In this document: piece after piece, positions 1 to 8,849 of the stretch
Numbering within the stretch: the stretch's first letter is position 1
Layout: each line of letters starts with the position of its first letter
Assembly: GCF_011305535.1 (NCBI RefSeq)
Contig: NZ_CP049905.1
Coordinates: 4,090,001 to 4,154,000 of the forward strand
Direction: 5' to 3'
DNA: 64,000 bases
From: Diaphorobacter sp. HDW4B
GTDB lineage: Bacteria > Pseudomonadota > Gammaproteobacteria > Burkholderiales > Burkholderiaceae_C
Program-made: the position numbers and the translations under genes
Notes under the pieces: generated by a model
What the model was told of the DNA's origin: nothing
The model's database searches: none
Seen by the model: only the letters and a program-made list of their open reading frames with translations

Positions 1-2
1 TG

Positions 3-1142
3 GCGCTGGGCGCGTTCATCTTCAACACGACGGAGTTCGTGCCCGTCGGCTTGCTCAGCGACATCGGCGGCAGCTTCGACATGCGCACCGAGCAGATCGG
101 CTTGATGCTCACCATCTACGCATGGGTGGTCGCGCTGACTTCCTTGCCCTTGATGCTGGCGACCAGCCAGTTCGAGCGGCGGCGTCTGCTCATGGGCGTG
201 TTTCTGCTGTTCATCGCGAGCCATGCGCTGTCGGCTGTGGCATGGAGCTACACGGCGCTCTTGGTCAGCCGCATCGGCATTGCGCTGGCGCATGCGGTGT
301 TCTGGTCGATCACGGCCGCGTTGGCGGTACGGGTGGCACCTGAAGGCAAACGTGCACAGGCGCTCGGCTTGCTGGCGACGGGAACCACGCTGGCCATGGT
401 GCTCGGCATTCCGCTGGGCCGGATCGTCGGCGAAGCGCTCGGCTGGCGCACGACCTTCGGTGCCATCGGCTTTGTGGCATTTGTCGTGATGCTCACGCTG
501 TGGCGCTTGCTGCCGCAACTGCCCAGCGAAAACGCGGGCTCGGCCAGCAGCATTCCGATGCTGTTCAAGCGACCAGCGCTGGTGGCTACCTACGCTTTGC
601 TGATCGTGATGGTGACTGCGCAGTTCACGGTCTACAGCTACATCGAACCGCTGGTGCAGCAGGTGGCGGGTCTCACCAGTGAAGTGACTACCTGGGTGCT
701 GCTGCTGTACGGCGGCATGGGCGTCGTGGGCAGTATCTGCTTCAGCGCTTTCGGTCTGCGTTGGCCGCGCGCCTTCTTGCTGCTTGCCATCGCCATGGTG
801 ACCGCTTGCCTGTGGCTGCTCCTGCCCAGCGCGCAGTCGCATGCTGCGCTGTATGTCGTGTGCTCGGTGTGGGGCATTGCGATGCTGTGCATGGTGCTGC
901 CATTGCAAGCCAAGGTGCTGCGTCTGGCGTCCGACGCCACCGATGTGGGGATGTCGCTGTTCTCGGGCATCTTCAACATCGGCATTGGCGCGGGCGCGCT
1001 GCTGGGCAGCCAGGTCGGCACGCACGCGGGGCTTGAACATCTGGGCATCGTGGGCGGATCGCTTGCGGTGATCGGTCTGCTCTGGTGCGTGTTTGCGACG
1101 TGGAAGTGGACCGGCACGTTCACGCCAGCACCGCAGAAGTGA
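3..1142 (+). CDS. sotB: Sugar efflux transporter SotB (MFS), 5' end missing
   Basis: Inner-membrane major facilitator that exports sugars such as arabinose or IPTG-like compounds by proton antiport. The open frame runs in from the window edge, and the first visible residues ([20 protein letters not shown]) match the start of TM1 of the E. coli SotB/YdeA family. About 20 N-terminal residues are therefore missing and the GTG at 39 is not the real start. The body follows SotB closely: the TIYAWVVAL segment, the [20 protein letters not shown] helix, GKRAQALGL, and the late [17 protein letters not shown] helix. About 12 hydrophobic segments are expected. It converges on the minus-strand secreted-protein gene. 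The family call is strong; the physiological substrate is inferred from the family only. Confidence 0.9.
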   Translation, partial: ALGAFIFNTTEFVPVGLLSDIGGSFDMRTEQIGLMLTIYAWVVALTSLPLMLATSQFERRRLLMGVFLLFIASHALSAVAWSYTALLVSRIGIALAHAVFWSITAALAVRVAPEGKRAQALGLLATGTTLAMVLGIPLGRIVGEALGWRTTFGAIGFVAFVVMLTLWRLLPQLPSENAGSASSIPMLFKRPALVATYALLIVMVTAQFTVYSYIEPLVQQVAGLTSEVTTWVLLLYGGMGVVGSICFSAFGLRWPRAFLLLAIAMVTACLWLLLPSAQSHAALYVVCSVWGIAMLCMVLPLQAKVLRLASDATDVGMSLFSGIFNIGIGAGALLGSQVGTHAGLEHLGIVGGSLAVIGLLWCVFATWKWTGTFTPAPQK

Positions 1143-1152
1143 AGCTCTGACG

Positions 1153-1185
1153 CCATCAGACATGCGTCAGTTGCATGTCTGATGG
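1153..1185. terminator. Perfect inverted repeat between convergent genes
   Basis: A 13-bp perfect stem (CCATCAGACATGC, 1153-1165, pairs with 1173-1185) encloses a 7-nt loop between the stops of sotB and the convergent secreted-protein gene. There is no clear T-tract on either side, so it may be a weak bidirectional terminator or a transcript-stabilising hairpin. Confidence 0.5.
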
Positions 1186-1192
1186 ACGATTC

Positions 1193-2968
1193 TCATGAGC
1201 GCGGTTTTCGTCGCCGCAGCCATGGCAGGCCCAGTGCAGCAAGCAGCGCGCTCAACGGCCACGCAACCCAGCCACTCACCATCGGCACGGGTGTGACTGC
1301 CTGAGGCACGACGGGCGCGATCACCTTGAAGCTTCCCGTTGCGGACTTGCCGTTCGCCGTGGCCGTCACGTTGTAGCTGCCCGGCGGCAGCGCGTCGGTC
1401 GTGACGGTGTAGGTGCCATCGGGTGCAATCGGCACGGTGAACGGGCCATAGCTCTGATTGTTGGTTGGATTGACGATGGTGATGACCACCGTGGTGGCCG
1501 AGCCGGGGTTGGTCACGGTGCCGTTGATGATTGGCTTTTCCTCGGGCGTGAGCGTGGGTGGCGGCGTGACGGTGATGCTGGTGACGGGCAGTGCCGTGAC
1601 CACGAAGTTGCCGGTGGCCTGCACGCCCGCTGCGCCCGGAATCGTCGCCGTGGCCGTGTAGTTGCCAGCGGGCAGCAGTTCGGTGGGCACGCTGTAGCTG
1701 CCGTCGGGTTGAATGGTGGCGGCGTATGGGCCGGAGGTCTGCGAGGTGGCGGTGTTGGTCAGCGTGATGTTCACCGTGGTGGCGACGCCGGGGTTCTGCA
1801 CGGTGCCGGAGATCGTCTGAATGGTTGCGTCATCGATGTTGGGCGGCGGGGTCATCGTGAGTCCGATGACGACGAAGCTGTTCAGCACGGATTGCACGGT
1901 GACCGCTTGTCCTTCGGGCGTCGGCGGCGGGACGGTGATCATCGCGATCGTGATGTAGGTGCCGGTCGGCAGACTGGGCGCGTTGAGCGCGGAATATGCG
2001 CCAGTGATCGGGTCGATATTGGCCGTGTAGGGGCCGTAGAGCTGCGACGTCACGCTGTTGGCCACATAGACGCTCACGGTGGTGGCAGCGCCCCATTGGG
2101 TGACCGTGCCGGTGTACGACATGACGGTGGTCGGCGTGAGAATTCCGGGTGGCACGGCCGGTGGCGTGATGGTGGGTTGTGGCGTGCAATCATTGACGAA
2201 GGCATTGCCGATGCGCAGGCCCGTGATGCTGGGGTTGTTGAACTGTGCGTTGTAGCTGGGCGGATTGGTGGGATCGCCGATGTTCAGCACTGCCCAGACG
2301 ATTTCGTTGAGGCCTGCCTGAAAGTGCGTGTCGGAAGGTGCGAGCGAGGTGTCTGCCAGTCCGGCATAGAGGTCATTGGCGTTGCCGGTGGTGCGCACCC
2401 GTTGACCGTTGACGTAGACGCCCTTGACACGGTCGTCGCCGTCCACGTTGCTGAACCACAGCCCGAACTGGCTCGGGTCCGCCATCGGGTCCATCATGAA
2501 CTGGAAGCGCACGTAGTACATGACGTTGGGGTTCATGTTGGGTTTGAAGTTGCCGTCGAGCCCGACCATGTAGTCGGCGTTCAGTCCATTCGTCGCGAAG
2601 TTGCCCAATGGAATCCAGCCACTGGCCAGACTGGGAATGGTGGGCGGTGCGTTGTAGCCGTTGGGGCTGGCAGGTGAGAGCACGCCGGTCGTGCCATCGG
2701 CCGGTTTGGCCAGTATCTCGGTGCCGATTTCCCAGCGGCGCTGGTTGTCGTTGACATAGGTGTAGCCGTTTTCCACGCGACCGGCGGCGTAGGTATTGAG
2801 CGTTTCCCGGAGCTGGCTTGGGTAAATGACCGATGGCGTCGTGCTTTGACCATTGCAGGTCAATATGGGCGGGGGCAGCAATTGGGCATGGCTGGACATG
2901 CTGGAGAAAATGCCCAGTGCAGCCATCAGGCAGCCAATAAGGATTCGACGAAGCATCATGAAAATCAC
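1193..2968 (-). CDS. Secreted protein with three tandem Ig-like repeats and IPTL-CTERM-like tail
   Basis: 591-residue exported protein of unknown role. Residues 1-29 form a signal peptide ending SSHAQ. Residues about 30-265 have no domain I recognise. From about 270 to 560 there are three tandem repeats of about 90 residues sharing the pattern GTV-NPG-ATTV-ITN-SGPY-I-PDGSY-LP-GNYT, an Ig/bacterial-adhesin-like fold. The last 35 residues are PVPMVSGW, a hydrophobic stretch, then WLRRRKPRS. This has the shape of an IPTL-CTERM sorting tail (IPTLSEWG, TM, basic end) but with VPMVSGWV in place of the motif. The ATG at 2968 is followed by a good signal peptide. No sorting enzyme is encoded in the window. 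Likely surface-displayed; ligand and function unknown. Confidence 0.75.
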   Translation of the reverse strand: MIFMMLRRILIGCLMAALGIFSSMSSHAQLLPPPILTCNGQSTTPSVIYPSQLRETLNTYAAGRVENGYTYVNDNQRRWEIGTEILAKPADGTTGVLSPASPNGYNAPPTIPSLASGWIPLGNFATNGLNADYMVGLDGNFKPNMNPNVMYYVRFQFMMDPMADPSQFGLWFSNVDGDDRVKGVYVNGQRVRTTGNANDLYAGLADTSLAPSDTHFQAGLNEIVWAVLNIGDPTNPPSYNAQFNNPSITGLRIGNAFVNDCTPQPTITPPAVPPGILTPTTVMSYTGTVTQWGAATTVSVYVANSVTSQLYGPYTANIDPITGAYSALNAPSLPTGTYITIAMITVPPPTPEGQAVTVQSVLNSFVVIGLTMTPPPNIDDATIQTISGTVQNPGVATTVNITLTNTATSQTSGPYAATIQPDGSYSVPTELLPAGNYTATATIPGAAGVQATGNFVVTALPVTSITVTPPPTLTPEEKPIINGTVTNPGSATTVVITIVNPTNNQSYGPFTVPIAPDGTYTVTTDALPPGSYNVTATANGKSATGSFKVIAPVVPQAVTPVPMVSGWVAWPLSALLAALGLPWLRRRKPRS

Positions 2969-3246
2969 CGCATGAGTGAATAAGGGTTCGGTTACCTCCC
3001 TCCGAACTGATGGCGGTGAGAATCCTCACGGCTCAGGCCTCCATTGCCGCTTTTGTGCATTTGCGGTGTCAATGGATGGGAATTTTATGGAGCCGATGTG
3101 AGAAATTGATACGAATCAAGAAAGATCATGAGCGCGATTTGGCGATTGCTGTGGGTGGCTATTGCTGGGCGCTGGTTGTTGGTTTTGGCGGTTATCGGGT
3201 TTTGATATTTGATTGATTAATCGCTTGGGTTTTTTCGATAAACAAA
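2969..3246. other. Intergenic region upstream of the secreted-protein gene
   Basis: With the terminator that follows, this gap is about 350 bp. It should carry the promoter of the minus-strand secreted-protein gene. A 68-codon plus-strand frame at 3010-3216 shows no domain and no ribosome site. No RNA gene or repeat was seen. Confidence 0.5.
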
Positions 3247-3281
3247 AAGCCCCTGCGCGATTTTTCTTCGCGCAGGGGCTT
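3247..3281 (-). terminator. Intrinsic terminator of the Bug receptor gene
   Basis: A 14-bp perfect stem (3247-3260 with 3268-3281, core GCCCCTGCGCGA) with a 7-nt loop. Read on the minus strand it is followed by TTTTTGTTT. It lies about 35 bp after the stop of the Bug gene. Confidence 0.85.
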
Positions 3282-3316
3282 GGTGCTTTGAAAAACAGCT
3301 TGGCTTTTCTCGTCGC

Positions 3317-4303
3317 TTATTGCGAATCCATCGTCAGCTTCTGCTTGACCACCACGTCCTTGTAGACCGTGTATTCCTCTTTCATCTGCTTGGCGAATTC
3401 TTCGGGGGTGCCGGCCATGACGATGGAGCCGGTTTCCTCGATCTTCTTGCGGATGGCGGGGTCTTGCATGACCTTGCGGGTGGCGGCGTTGATCTTGTCG
3501 ACGATGGGGCGCGGCAGGTTCTTGGGGCCGACGATGCCGTAGTAGGCCATGCGGTTCACGGGCTCCAGACCCAGTTCCTTGAACGTGGGCACGTCGGGCA
3601 TGGCGGGCACGCGCTGCGGAGCCGCCACGACGATGGCCGTGAGGCGCTTTTCCTTGATGAACGGGAATGCCGAGGGCAGGTTGTCGAAGATCACCGGCAC
3701 TTGTCCGGCGACGGCGTCATTGAGCGCCGGGCCGCTGCCGCGGTAGGGCACGTGCACGATGTCCAGGCCCGTGGAGAGCTTGTACATCTCCATCATCAAA
3801 TGCGTGATGCTGCCGTTGCCGGGCGATGCGTAGGAGAACTTGCCGGGGTTCTTCTTCACGGCTTCGACAAAGCCCTTGTAGTCGGTGAACGGCTGCTTGG
3901 GGTTGGCCGCGATCACGTTGGGCGTGGCGGCGATGTTGATGATGGGCGTGAAGTCGGTGGCGACGTTGTACGGGATCTTAGGGTTGATCGCCGGGTTGGT
4001 GGCCGTGGTGGACACGGTGGCGATGCCGAGGCTGTAGCCGTCGGCCACGGCGCGTGCGGTTTCTGCCGCGCCGATGCTGCCGCCGCCGCCGCCCTTGTTG
4101 TCCACGACAACGGGCTGGCCCAGCTCGCGGCTCAGGGGCTCGGCCACGATGCGGGCGATCAGGTCGGTGGTGCCGCCTGCCGCAAACGGCACGAGCAGCT
4201 TGATGGGCTTGCTGGGGTAGCGGTCTTCGGCATGGGCTGCCGTGCCGGCGAGTGCGGCCAGAACTCCGAGCGCGAGTGCGCTGCGACGAACAATCATCAT
4301 CAT
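3317..4303 (-). CDS. Bug-family (TctC-like) periplasmic solute receptor
   Basis: 328-residue periplasmic binding protein of the tripartite tricarboxylate transporter family. A signal peptide occupies residues 1-26 (cleavage after AHA), followed by the family start YPSKPIKLLVPFAAGGTTD, the ligand-contacting GGGGGSIGA loop and the VPYRGSGPAL segment. The first of three ATGs is preferred because GGAGA lies 8 nt upstream. It is the third gene after gcdH and the CoA-transferase on the same strand (159-nt gap), so glutarate or a related dicarboxylate is a reasonable but untested ligand. No TctA/TctB membrane genes are present, so it must use membrane partners encoded elsewhere or act as an orphan receptor. 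Confidence 0.88.
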   Translation of the reverse strand: MMMIVRRSALALGVLAALAGTAAHAEDRYPSKPIKLLVPFAAGGTTDLIARIVAEPLSRELGQPVVVDNKGGGGGSIGAAETARAVADGYSLGIATVSTTATNPAINPKIPYNVATDFTPIINIAATPNVIAANPKQPFTDYKGFVEAVKKNPGKFSYASPGNGSITHLMMEMYKLSTGLDIVHVPYRGSGPALNDAVAGQVPVIFDNLPSAFPFIKEKRLTAIVVAAPQRVPAMPDVPTFKELGLEPVNRMAYYGIVGPKNLPRPIVDKINAATRKVMQDPAIRKKIEETGSIVMAGTPEEFAKQMKEEYTVYKDVVVKQKLTMDSQ

Positions 4304-4462
4304 GAGTTTGTCTCCATTGTGTGGATGGGTTGGTGCCGGGCGGCTTGATGGCGTCCGCCCGGCGCTTGGGTTGCGCAGTGAAGCACTGCAGTGCGACCGG
4401 TTTTTATCTGGTGTGTGGGCGCACTGGGTTACGCTGAATCAAATCGCTGAATCGTTGTACTC

Positions 4463-5719
4463 TCAAATACTTTTGTTGGCGCGCAGCTTGGCGATGGCGG
4501 CATCGTCCAGGCCCAATTCGTGCAGAACTTCGTCGGTGTGCTGGCCAAGCGCTGGCGCTGCATTGCGGTAGCTGATCGGCGTGCCCGACATGCGGATCGG
4601 ATTGGCCACGCCCGGCACCTTGCTGACGTGATCGGGTGCGGCCGCAGCATCGGCGTCGTTGCCCCAGCGTGGCAGGTCCACGCGCAGACCGCGTGCCTTG
4701 ACTTGCGGGTCTTCAAACGCCTCGGCCAGCGTGTTGATCGGGCCGCAGGGAACGGCCTTGTCTTCAAACAGCGTGACCCAGTCGCTGGTATTGCGCGTCT
4801 TCATCACGGGCTTCATCAGATCGAGCAGCGCGGTGCGGTGCTTCACGCGATTCGAGTTGGTCGCAAAGCGTTCGTCAGCCGACCATTCCGGATGGCCGAC
4901 CGTGGCGCAGAAACGCGCGAACTGCCCGTCGTTGCCGATGGCGAGCAGCACGTTGCCGTCCGCCGATGGGAAGTCCTGATACGGCGCGAGGCTGGGGTGC
5001 AGATTGCCCGCGCGGCTCGGTGCCTTGCCGGTGGCGAGGTAGCCCGACGCCTGATTGCACTGGATCGCCATCGCCACGTCGAGCAGCGCCATGTCGATGT
5101 GCTGACCTTCGCCGGTGGCATTGCGTGCATGTAGCGCAGCCTGCACGGCGTTGGCCGCATAGAGGCCGGTGAACACGTCGATCACCGCAACGCCCACTTT
5201 CAGCGGACCGCCGCCGGGCTCACCATCGGCATGGCCGGTGATGCTCATGAGGCCGCTCATCGCTTGCACCATCAGGTCGTAACCTGCGCGCTCGGCATAG
5301 GGGCCGGTCTGGCCGAAACCGGTGACCGAGCAGTAGATCAGGCGTGGATTGACGGCCTTGAGGCTGTCGTAATCGAGGCCGTATTGCTTGAGACCGCCGA
5401 CCTTGAAGTTCTCGACCAGCACGTCGGCTTCGGCTGCCATCTTGCGGATCAGCGCTTGGCCATCGGGCGTTGCCATGTCGATGGTGATGGAGCGCTTGTT
5501 GCGGTTGCAGGAGGTGTAGTAGCTGGCTTGTTGCGTGGCGTTTCCGTCGTCGTCGCGCAGGAAGGGAGGGCCCCAGTGGCGGGTGTCGTCGCCTGCTTCG
5601 GGGCGTTCGACCTTGACGACGTCGGCTCCCAAGTCAGCCAGCATCTGAGTACACCAAGGACCCGCCAGAACGCGAGACAGATCGAGAACCTTGATTCCGG
5701 AAAGAGCGCTGCGGGTCAT
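4463..5719 (-). CDS. gcdG: Class III CoA-transferase, GcdG/SUGCT-like (glutarate activation)
   Basis: 418-residue CaiB/BaiF (formyl-CoA transferase) family enzyme. Such enzymes move CoA between carboxylic acids through an aspartyl-CoA intermediate. The N-terminal ALSGIKVLDLSRVLAGPWCTQ motif is typical, and the nucleophilic Asp is expected at D181 (GVAVIDVFTG), aligning with Asp169 of oxalate formyl-CoA transferase. The C-terminus GQHTDEVLHELGLDDAAI also fits. I place the start at the ATG at 5719 (MTRSALSG) because upstream codons lie in an inverted repeat and begin with TTG. The position directly after gcdH matches Pseudomonas-type gcdHG loci and human SUGCT, which make glutaryl-CoA from glutarate using succinyl-CoA. 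Family certain; substrate inferred from neighbours. Confidence 0.85.
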   Translation of the reverse strand: MTRSALSGIKVLDLSRVLAGPWCTQMLADLGADVVKVERPEAGDDTRHWGPPFLRDDDGNATQQASYYTSCNRNKRSITIDMATPDGQALIRKMAAEADVLVENFKVGGLKQYGLDYDSLKAVNPRLIYCSVTGFGQTGPYAERAGYDLMVQAMSGLMSITGHADGEPGGGPLKVGVAVIDVFTGLYAANAVQAALHARNATGEGQHIDMALLDVAMAIQCNQASGYLATGKAPSRAGNLHPSLAPYQDFPSADGNVLLAIGNDGQFARFCATVGHPEWSADERFATNSNRVKHRTALLDLMKPVMKTRNTSDWVTLFEDKAVPCGPINTLAEAFEDPQVKARGLRVDLPRWGNDADAAAAPDHVSKVPGVANPIRMSGTPISYRNAAPALGQHTDEVLHELGLDDAAIAKLRANKSI

Positions 5720-5773
5720 ATATTTTTGTTTATACGAAGCCTTGGCGGCTTCGATTGGTGGGTCGTTTTGAGG

Positions 5774-5866
5774 CGCCAATACAGCCCCTCATGCGTCGTT
5801 GCGAAGCCTGGCCGTATGAACATACTGTCTGCGGCTTCGCGTCGCGCCTGAGGGGCTGTCTTGGCG
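5774..5866. repeat. Long imperfect inverted repeat between gcdH and gcdG
   Basis: Arms 5774-5807 and 5834-5866 are nearly complementary over about 33 bp (shared cores ACAGCCCCTCA and GCGAAGC) around a 26-nt loop. The element fills much of the 230-bp gap between two co-directional genes. It could be a dispersed palindromic repeat or an mRNA hairpin that adjusts gcdG relative to gcdH. There is no T-tract, so it is not a standard terminator. Confidence 0.7.
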
Positions 5867-5949
5867 TTGTGGTGGTTGATCGTGACGCGGCTTTCGCTGC
5901 GTTGATCGCTGGCGCTTCGCGCGGGGAGCGCCAGTTTTTGCTTGCTTGT

Positions 5950-7146
5950 TTAGTTTGCGAAGGCTGCCAGGCCGGTCTGTGCGCGGCCGAGGATCAGGGC
6001 GTGGACGTCGTGCGTGCCTTCGTAGGTGTTCACCACTTCCAGATTCACCAGGTGGCGGGCCACGCCGAATTCGTCGCTGATGCCGTTGCCGCCCATCATG
6101 TCGCGGGCCAGACGTGCGATGTCGAGGGCTTTGCCGCAGTTGTTGCGCTTGATGAGCGAGGTGCCTTCGACCGATGCGATGCCTTCATCCTTCATGCGGC
6201 CGAAGCGCAGGGCGGCTTGCAGGCCGAGGGCGATTTCGGTCTGCATGTCGGCCAGCTTTTTCTGGATGAGCTGGTTGGCGGCGAGTGGGCGGCCGAACTG
6301 CTTGCGGTCCATGGTGTACTGGCGGGCGGTGTGCCAGCAGAATTCTGCGGCACCCATCGCACCCCAGGCGATGCCGTAACGGGCGCTGTTCAGGCAGGTG
6401 AACGGGCCTTTCAGACCTTGCACTTCGGGGAAGGCGTTTTCTTCGGGAACGAACACGTCGTCCATCACGATTTCGCCGGTGATCGAGGCGCGCAGGCCGA
6501 CTTTGCCGTGGATGGCCGGAGCGGTCAGGCCCTTCATGCCCTTGTCCAGAATGAAGCCGCGAATCGGGCCGACAGCGCCGCCTTCGCTCACTTCCTTGGC
6601 CCAGACGACGAACACGTCGGCGATGGGGCTGTTGGTGATCCACATCTTGTTGCCCTTGAGCTTGTAGCCGCCGTCGACCTTGTAGGCGCGAGTGGACATG
6701 CTGCCGGGGTCGGAGCCGTGGTCGGGTTCGGTCAGGCCGAAGCAGCCGATGAATTCACCGCTGGCCAGCTTGGGCAGGTACTTCTGCTTTTGCGCTTCGG
6801 TGCCGAATTCGTAGATCGGCACCATCACCAGCGAGCTTTGCACGCTGGCCATCGAACGGTAGCCGGAATCGACACGTTCGACTTCGCGGGCGATCAGGCC
6901 GTAGGCCACGTAGTTCAGACCGGGGCCGCCGTATTGTTCTGGGATGGTGGGGCCGAGCAAGCCGAGTTCGCCCATCTCGCGGAAGATGGCCACGTCGGTC
7001 TTTTCATGGCGGAACTGCTCCAGCACGCGCGGAGCCAGCTTGTCCTGGCAGTAGGCGGCGGCCGCATCGCGGATCGCGCGCTCGTCGTCGGTGAGTTGCT
7101 GTTCGATCAGGAAAGGATCGTCCCATTGAAAACGTGCGTTGGCCAT
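5950..7146 (-). CDS. gcdH: Glutaryl-CoA dehydrogenase
   Basis: 398-residue FAD-dependent acyl-CoA dehydrogenase that oxidises and decarboxylates glutaryl-CoA to crotonyl-CoA in lysine, tryptophan and glutarate breakdown. The acyl-CoA dehydrogenase N, M and C domains appear in order: [15 protein letters not shown] (FAD/substrate binding), [17 protein letters not shown], the C-domain helices, then [19 protein letters not shown]. This last motif is characteristic of GcdH and holds the catalytic base E376. The start at 7146 is chosen because AGGAGA lies 8 nt upstream and the protein begins [11 protein letters not shown]; a longer open frame to 7365 is not supported. A LysR gene diverges upstream and a CoA-transferase follows. 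Confidence 0.95.
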   Translation of the reverse strand: MANARFQWDDPFLIEQQLTDDERAIRDAAAAYCQDKLAPRVLEQFRHEKTDVAIFREMGELGLLGPTIPEQYGGPGLNYVAYGLIAREVERVDSGYRSMASVQSSLVMVPIYEFGTEAQKQKYLPKLASGEFIGCFGLTEPDHGSDPGSMSTRAYKVDGGYKLKGNKMWITNSPIADVFVVWAKEVSEGGAVGPIRGFILDKGMKGLTAPAIHGKVGLRASITGEIVMDDVFVPEENAFPEVQGLKGPFTCLNSARYGIAWGAMGAAEFCWHTARQYTMDRKQFGRPLAANQLIQKKLADMQTEIALGLQAALRFGRMKDEGIASVEGTSLIKRNNCGKALDIARLARDMMGGNGISDEFGVARHLVNLEVVNTYEGTHDVHALILGRAQTGLAAFAN

Positions 7147-7220
7147 GTGCTGTCTCCTGTGTGTGAAGGTGGTGGGTTGGAGGGGAAATCGAAAGTTTGA
7201 CTGATTGAATCTGCTCCGAA

Positions 7221-7278
7221 CCATGAATGCCTGCATTGCATGGCTCGAAGAATGATTGCATGTTATGCCGCTACATGC
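7221..7278. promoter_or_regulatory. Candidate LysR operators between gcdH and its divergent regulator
   Basis: Two dyads lie in the 200-bp divergent gap. 7221-7243 begins CCATG and ends CATGG around an AATGC/GCATT core. 7258-7278 is GCATGT-N9-ACATGC, which contains a T-N11-A LysR-box spacing (T7261, A7273). Both are placed where a LysR-type activator of gcdH would bind. Inference from pattern and position only. Confidence 0.45.
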
Positions 7279-7346
7279 CATCAACGCAAACGAGTAGTTT
7301 TCATCCAGAAATGCGGATTGCTCATACTTGAATAGAATCCCGCCAC

Positions 7347-8282
7347 ATGCGCAGACATATTCCATCCACTCAGGCGCTGGCCTGTTTCGAGGCCGCCGCC
7401 CGGCATGAGAGCTACACGCGCGCGGCGCAGGAACTGGCGCTCACGCAAAGCGCGGTGTCGCGACAGATCCTTGCATTGGAGGATCAGTTGCGGGTGCAGC
7501 TCTTTCGCAGAACGCGCCACGGCGTGACGCTGACGGAGGCGGGGCGGCACTACAGCAAGCAGGTCGCCCGCTGGCTGCAGGGGCTGGAGCGCGACACGCT
7601 GGACGTGATGGCGCATCAGGGCCATGGCGGATCGCTGTCGCTCGCGGCTGTGCCGACCTTCGCCACGCGCTGGCTGATTCCGCGTCTGCCGCTGCTCGCC
7701 AAGGAGCATCCCGACATCGTCGTGCACATCGAAACCCGCACGCGGCCGTTTCTGTTTTCGGACACGGGCTTTGATGCGGCGCTCTACGCGGGCACGCCCG
7801 ATCAGGTCGCCAACTGGCCCGGCGTGCAGGTGCAGATGCTCATGCAGGAAGACGTGGTACCCGTCTGCAGCCCGGGCTTGCTGGAGCAAGCTGCGCCGCG
7901 CGGAAGAGGGCGCGCGCACCAACCTGTCACGCCCAAGGTGCTTGCACAAATGCCATTGCTGCAGCAAAGCACGCGGCCCTACGCCTGGCAGCAGTGGTTT
8001 CATGCCTTGGAGGTGGATGCGCCGCGCGCGCTCGACGGACCACGTTATGAGCTTTTCTCAATGATCGCCGTGGCCGCGACCATGGGTCTCGGCGTGGCGC
8101 TGATGCCGCCCATGCTCATCGAGGCCGAAATGGAGCGCGGCGATCTCGTCATCGCTTGCCCGCGTCCACAGCGCGGCGAGCGCGCCTACTATCTGGTGAC
8201 ACCCGCACAGCCCGCCGCCCCCGTGCTGACCGCCTTCAGCAACTGGCTGGGTCGCGTGGCCGGAGATCAGGACTTACCCTGA
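7347..8282 (+). CDS. gcdR: LysR-type regulator, GcdR/GcvA-like
   Basis: 311-residue LysR transcription factor. The N-terminal winged helix (residues about 5-65: [35 protein letters not shown]) carries the typical recognition helix, and the GcvA-like effector domain follows ([17 protein letters not shown], then a [10 protein letters not shown] segment). It diverges from gcdH across about 200 bp containing two dyads, the usual layout of a LysR activator with its target. In pseudomonads GcdR activates gcdHG in response to glutarate; applying that here is inference from gene order. The start ATG at 7347 has no strong ribosome site. GcvA-type regulators of other pathways look alike, so the symbol is tentative. 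Confidence 0.8.
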   Translation: MRRHIPSTQALACFEAAARHESYTRAAQELALTQSAVSRQILALEDQLRVQLFRRTRHGVTLTEAGRHYSKQVARWLQGLERDTLDVMAHQGHGGSLSLAAVPTFATRWLIPRLPLLAKEHPDIVVHIETRTRPFLFSDTGFDAALYAGTPDQVANWPGVQVQMLMQEDVVPVCSPGLLEQAAPRGRGRAHQPVTPKVLAQMPLLQQSTRPYAWQQWFHALEVDAPRALDGPRYELFSMIAVAATMGLGVALMPPMLIEAEMERGDLVIACPRPQRGERAYYLVTPAQPAAPVLTAFSNWLGRVAGDQDLP

Positions 8283-8461
8283 TGGTCGTCTCAGGGCCAA
8301 GGAATAAGCTGATCGCTGACGGCTGGATTGGAAGCTGACAGCCGCCCTTTGTTCAGGTCCCTTTCAGGATTTGTAGGAAAACTTCCATTGTTGTGTGCTT
8401 GCCGGAACCGCTCCTGATCGCTCCGGTCGAATCAGCACTCACAACACAAAGGAGTACTGCC

Positions 8462-8686
8462 ATGGCATCGGACGCTGTCTATCACGCAAGCATTTTTGAA
8501 CCCACCGTGGACGAGCTCACCATGCTCAAGCGCCTCGAAATGGGCGAGCTGGTCAGCCTCACGGACGCCATCAAGAGACACCTTTCGGGCCGCTTGCTGG
8601 AATGGGGCATGGTCGGCAAAACCTACGAAGGCAATTTCATGATCACCGATCTGGGAAGACAGCAGGTGCGGCGCAGCGCGCCATGA
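8462..8686 (+). CDS. Small conserved-looking hypothetical protein
   Basis: 74-residue protein beginning MASDAVYHASIFEP. The start at 8462 is chosen because AAAGGAG lies 8 nt upstream; the open frame extends further upstream without support. Residues about 20-70 read as helix-rich with a possible winged-helix-like ending (LVSLTDAIKRHLSGRLLEWGMV, GNFMITDLGRQQVRR). That would fit a small DNA-binding or regulatory protein, but no family is recognised. It has no signal peptide or membrane segment. It stands alone between two LysR genes on the same strand, with a roughly 180-bp gap upstream that could hold its own promoter. A good ribosome site and clean codons make it likely real. Confidence 0.6.
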   Translation: MASDAVYHASIFEPTVDELTMLKRLEMGELVSLTDAIKRHLSGRLLEWGMVGKTYEGNFMITDLGRQQVRRSAP

Positions 8687-8849
8687 GGCTTTCCCTGATG
8701 CGTTAAGCAGCGGCAAGTGCTGCCGTCGCCTGAATATGGAGCGAAAATTGCTGGCGTAGCAAGCGCCTGTCATTTTTCGCCCCGCCCAGGCCCACTCATG
8801 CATCACCACGGTGCCTTGTTCGTCATGTGCGGGACGAATCTCTCATGCC

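Noticed and set aside
3010-3216. 68-codon plus-strand frame in an intergenic gap
   Set aside because: No ribosome site or domain; probably chance.
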